Shown one piece after another: positions 12,097 through 13,685 of a DNA stretch of 13,685 bases. The translations under genes and the position numbers were made by a program. The DNA comes from JAPLXD01 sp043802865 (lineage in GTDB: Bacteria; Patescibacteriota; Minisyncoccia; Moranbacterales; UBA11712). The notes beneath the pieces are model-generated. The model did no database searches and was not told the origin of the DNA. It saw only the letters and a program-made list of their open reading frames with translations. Position 1 is the first letter of the stretch, and every line of letters starts with the position of its first letter. Location: the NCBI GenBank assembly GCA_043802865.1, contig JAZDKQ010000037.1, positions 1 to 13,685 of the forward strand, given 5' to 3'.

Positions 12097-13266
12097 TTGC
12101 TAAAAGGCGAGAACTTTCGAACGATCGCTCAAAAAATTCATTCTTCCCAGATCTGGATGGCGCAGTGCTTGAGACAAAAGTCTTACGCGCGCTTCATTGC
12201 CGGCTGGATCCGGAAATACGCGGCTACCCTTGTGGTAGCTCTTTGTGTTTTGCTCGTCGCGCTCATCAATATTTCTTCCGGAGAGAATGGGAACGGATCC
12301 ATTCTTGATACTTTGGCCGGAAAAGATAGCGGCCCGAGTCCCATCACAACAAAACTAGCAGCCAAAACTTCCCGAAAAAACAATCTTGCCGTCGCGCCTC
12401 TCTCCGATTCCAACTACTCGGCCGGACCTGCCGATTCTTCAACCCAGGAAGATTATTATTCCGCCGAAGATTATGCCTCGATGTATCAGCCTGAACCAAC
12501 TCTCAACAACCAAATACTCTTCGCTTCGATTGGGCCACAGACTCCCGTCGCGAAAGAAAAACGAGGAACTCGGGTCTATGAAGTGAAAAATGGCGACACG
12601 GCCGGATCCATCGCCGCCGCTTTCGGAATCTCGACAAACACCATTCTTTCAGCCAACAATCTTTCGGACACATCGCTTTTGAAGCCGGGCGACAAGCTCG
12701 CTATTCTGCCTGTCACCGGCGCAAACTACAAAATTCAAAAAGGCGACTTTCTTGAAGCAATCGCGAAAAAATACAATGTTGCTTCTGAAAAAATTATCGC
12801 TTTCAATGAATTGTCTGCCGATGGAAAACTGAAAGAAGGTCAAACGCTTGTCCTGCCGGACGGATATCTTTCTCCTGTCGCGCCTTCCGCCTCTCAACTG
12901 GCCATTGCCGGCCAGCCTCAAAGTTCTTCTTATGCTCCGATCAAGCTTGGAGGCGGCGGAGGCGGCCATCGTTTCCCATACGGCTACTGCACTTGGTATG
13001 TGGCGCAAAAAAGATATGTCCCGTGGGGAGGAAATGCTTCCTCATGGCTCTCGAATGCCCGCGCGTCCGGCAAAGCCACCGGCAGAGCGCCGCGTCCGGG
13101 AGCGATCATGGTTTCGGGCGAGTCCCGCTGGGGACACGTCGCACTTGTTGAATCAGTGAGCGGATCAAGCTTCACAATTTCCGAAATGAACTATGCCGGC
13201 TTCGGCAAAAAATCCACCCGCACCCTTTCCGCCAACAGCCGGGTGGTGAGAGGATTTATATATTAG
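12097..13266 (+). CDS. Membrane-anchored peptidoglycan hydrolase with two LysM domains and a CHAP domain
   Basis: Read from TTG 12097 the protein has 389 residues: a basic N-terminus (1-40), a membrane anchor at about 42-58, a Ser/Gly/Pro-rich linker, LysM 1 at about 159-204 (YEVKNGDTAGSIAAAFGIS), LysM 2 at about 210-254 (YKIQKGDFLEAIAKKYNV), a linker with six Gly at 285-290, and a CHAP domain at about 293-389. CHAP residues are Cys298 (YGYCTWYVA), His347 (WGHVALVE) and Glu363/Asn365 (ISEMNY). LysM domains bind peptidoglycan, and CHAP amidases or endopeptidases cut its peptide part, so the role is wall remodelling or division outside the membrane. The frame is open back to 12022. ATT at 12043 lies 7 nt after AGAGAGAGGA and would add 18 residues (ISNHFNDFPQRKRGKLRT), while TTG 12097 has no good ribosome site. 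I list the conventional start but consider the ATT start quite possible. Confidence 0.9.
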   Translation: MLKGENFRTIAQKIHSSQIWMAQCLRQKSYARFIAGWIRKYAATLVVALCVLLVALINISSGENGNGSILDTLAGKDSGPSPITTKLAAKTSRKNNLAVAPLSDSNYSAGPADSSTQEDYYSAEDYASMYQPEPTLNNQILFASIGPQTPVAKEKRGTRVYEVKNGDTAGSIAAAFGISTNTILSANNLSDTSLLKPGDKLAILPVTGANYKIQKGDFLEAIAKKYNVASEKIIAFNELSADGKLKEGQTLVLPDGYLSPVAPSASQLAIAGQPQSSSYAPIKLGGGGGGHRFPYGYCTWYVAQKRYVPWGGNASSWLSNARASGKATGRAPRPGAIMVSGESRWGHVALVESVSGSSFTISEMNYAGFGKKSTRTLSANSRVVRGFIY

Positions 13267-13297
13267 AAAAAATTAGAACTACTATTTTGAAGATATA

Positions 13298-13331
13298 AAG
13301 AGTCCCGCCTAGGCGGGACTCTTGTTTTTTT
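13298..13331 (+). terminator. Strong intrinsic terminator after the LysM-CHAP gene
   Basis: A perfect 26-bp palindrome at 13298-13323 (half AAGAGTCCCGCCT) forms a GC-rich stem of about 11 bp with a CTAG loop and is followed by seven T residues (13325-13331). It lies between convergent genes. The A-rich left flank may also give some termination for the leftward helicase gene. Confidence 0.9.
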
Positions 13332-13348
13332 ATATTTAAAATCTTTCT

Positions 13349-13685
13349 TTACACTTTATCCAATCCCGCAAATTCTGCCGAAAGTTTTTTGAGCCCCGCT
13401 TTCATGAAAGCGATGGTGATGATATCATCTTTGATTGAAATGACTACCCCTTCGCCGAATGCATTGTGGCGGACGCGCTGTCCGTCGAAAAAAGATTTTC
13501 TTTCTTTATTGAGTTTGTTTTTTCCTTTTTTATTTTTTTCCTCAAACTTCATCTCCCATCTCTTTTTTCCTTCTTCAGCGTTCTCTCTCAATTCATCCGG
13601 AATATCTTCCAAAAATCTTGATTCGACATTGACGCGAACCGAACCGAAAATGTTGCGGGTCACCGCCCAAAGAAGAAAGACTCTT
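13349..13685 (-). CDS. pcrA: UvrD/PcrA-type DNA helicase, C-terminal end only
   Basis: The minus-strand frame runs from the window edge to a stop at 13349, showing the last 111 residues. RVFLLWAVTRNIFGSVRVN followed by SRFLEDIPDEL matches the end of the second RecA-like core of UvrD/PcrA helicases (typically RLYLTYA-x-x-R...F-G...SRFL-x-E-I-P). A lysine-rich linker and a Tudor-like C-terminal domain follow (GQRVRHNAFGEGVVISIKDD...IAFMKAGLKKLSAEFAGLDKV), which in PcrA contacts RNA polymerase. These ATP-driven 3'-5' helicases act in repair and in clearing transcription or replication conflicts. The GTG at 13663 is internal and not the start. PcrA versus UvrD cannot be decided from this fragment. 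Confidence 0.9.
   Translation of the reverse strand, partial: RVFLLWAVTRNIFGSVRVNVESRFLEDIPDELRENAEEGKKRWEMKFEEKNKKGKNKLNKERKSFFDGQRVRHNAFGEGVVISIKDDIITIAFMKAGLKKLSAEFAGLDKV

Noticed and set aside
1..13685. CRISPR array, rRNA genes, insertion sequences, toxin-antitoxin or defence system
   Set aside because: No regularly spaced repeats, rRNA-like segments, transposase motifs or paired small toxin/antitoxin genes were seen on either strand.

Overview
The window is a gene-dense stretch of a bacterial chromosome with short gaps, both strands used, and mostly informational or cell-envelope genes. The small four-domain S1 protein, compact TilS, DUF5654-like membrane protein, lipoprotein-anchored solute-binding protein and LysM-CHAP hydrolase suggest a Patescibacteria/CPR organism of Parcubacteria type. 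This is inferred from protein style and layout, because no rRNA gene is present. Clear Shine-Dalgarno motifs are almost absent before the starts.

Layout. At 1-653 (-) lies the N-terminal part of a sugar-type ABC solute-binding lipoprotein, cut by the window edge. At 844-4374 (-) is an apparent operon running metallo-beta-lactamase-fold hydrolase, single-span membrane protein, gyrA, and ending in a strong hairpin at 791-817. Back-to-back promoters at 4408-4485 separate it from a rightward cluster (4522-10260): S1-domain protein, guanylate kinase, tilS, ftsH and a polytopic membrane protein. A tRNA pair (CAT, then Val-GAC) and a small two-span membrane protein follow. A shared terminator (10821-10840) faces a leftward Xer-type tyrosine recombinase. 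Next is a promoter, a foldable leader of about 90 nt and a membrane-anchored LysM-LysM-CHAP peptidoglycan hydrolase. The window ends with a palindromic terminator and the C-terminal end of a PcrA/UvrD helicase.

How they fit together. The rightward cluster joins translation (S1, TilS, tRNAs), nucleotide metabolism (Gmk) and membrane protein quality control (FtsH). GyrA, Xer and PcrA handle DNA topology, chromosome resolution and repair. The LysM-CHAP protein remodels the wall.

Main points for a second look: (a) the LysM-CHAP leader can form a three-way junction that competes with a hairpin hiding the only strong ribosome-binding site in the window, and that site is placed for an ATT start codon; (b) a 48-bp near-palindrome lies in frame inside tilS; (c) GyrA carries Leu and Asn at the two classic quinolone-resistance positions; (d) the guanylate kinase P-loop has Glu in place of Lys; (e) tRNA-Val has C instead of the near-invariant U55. 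No CRISPR array, insertion sequence or rRNA was seen, and no gene-free stretch exceeds 300 bases.
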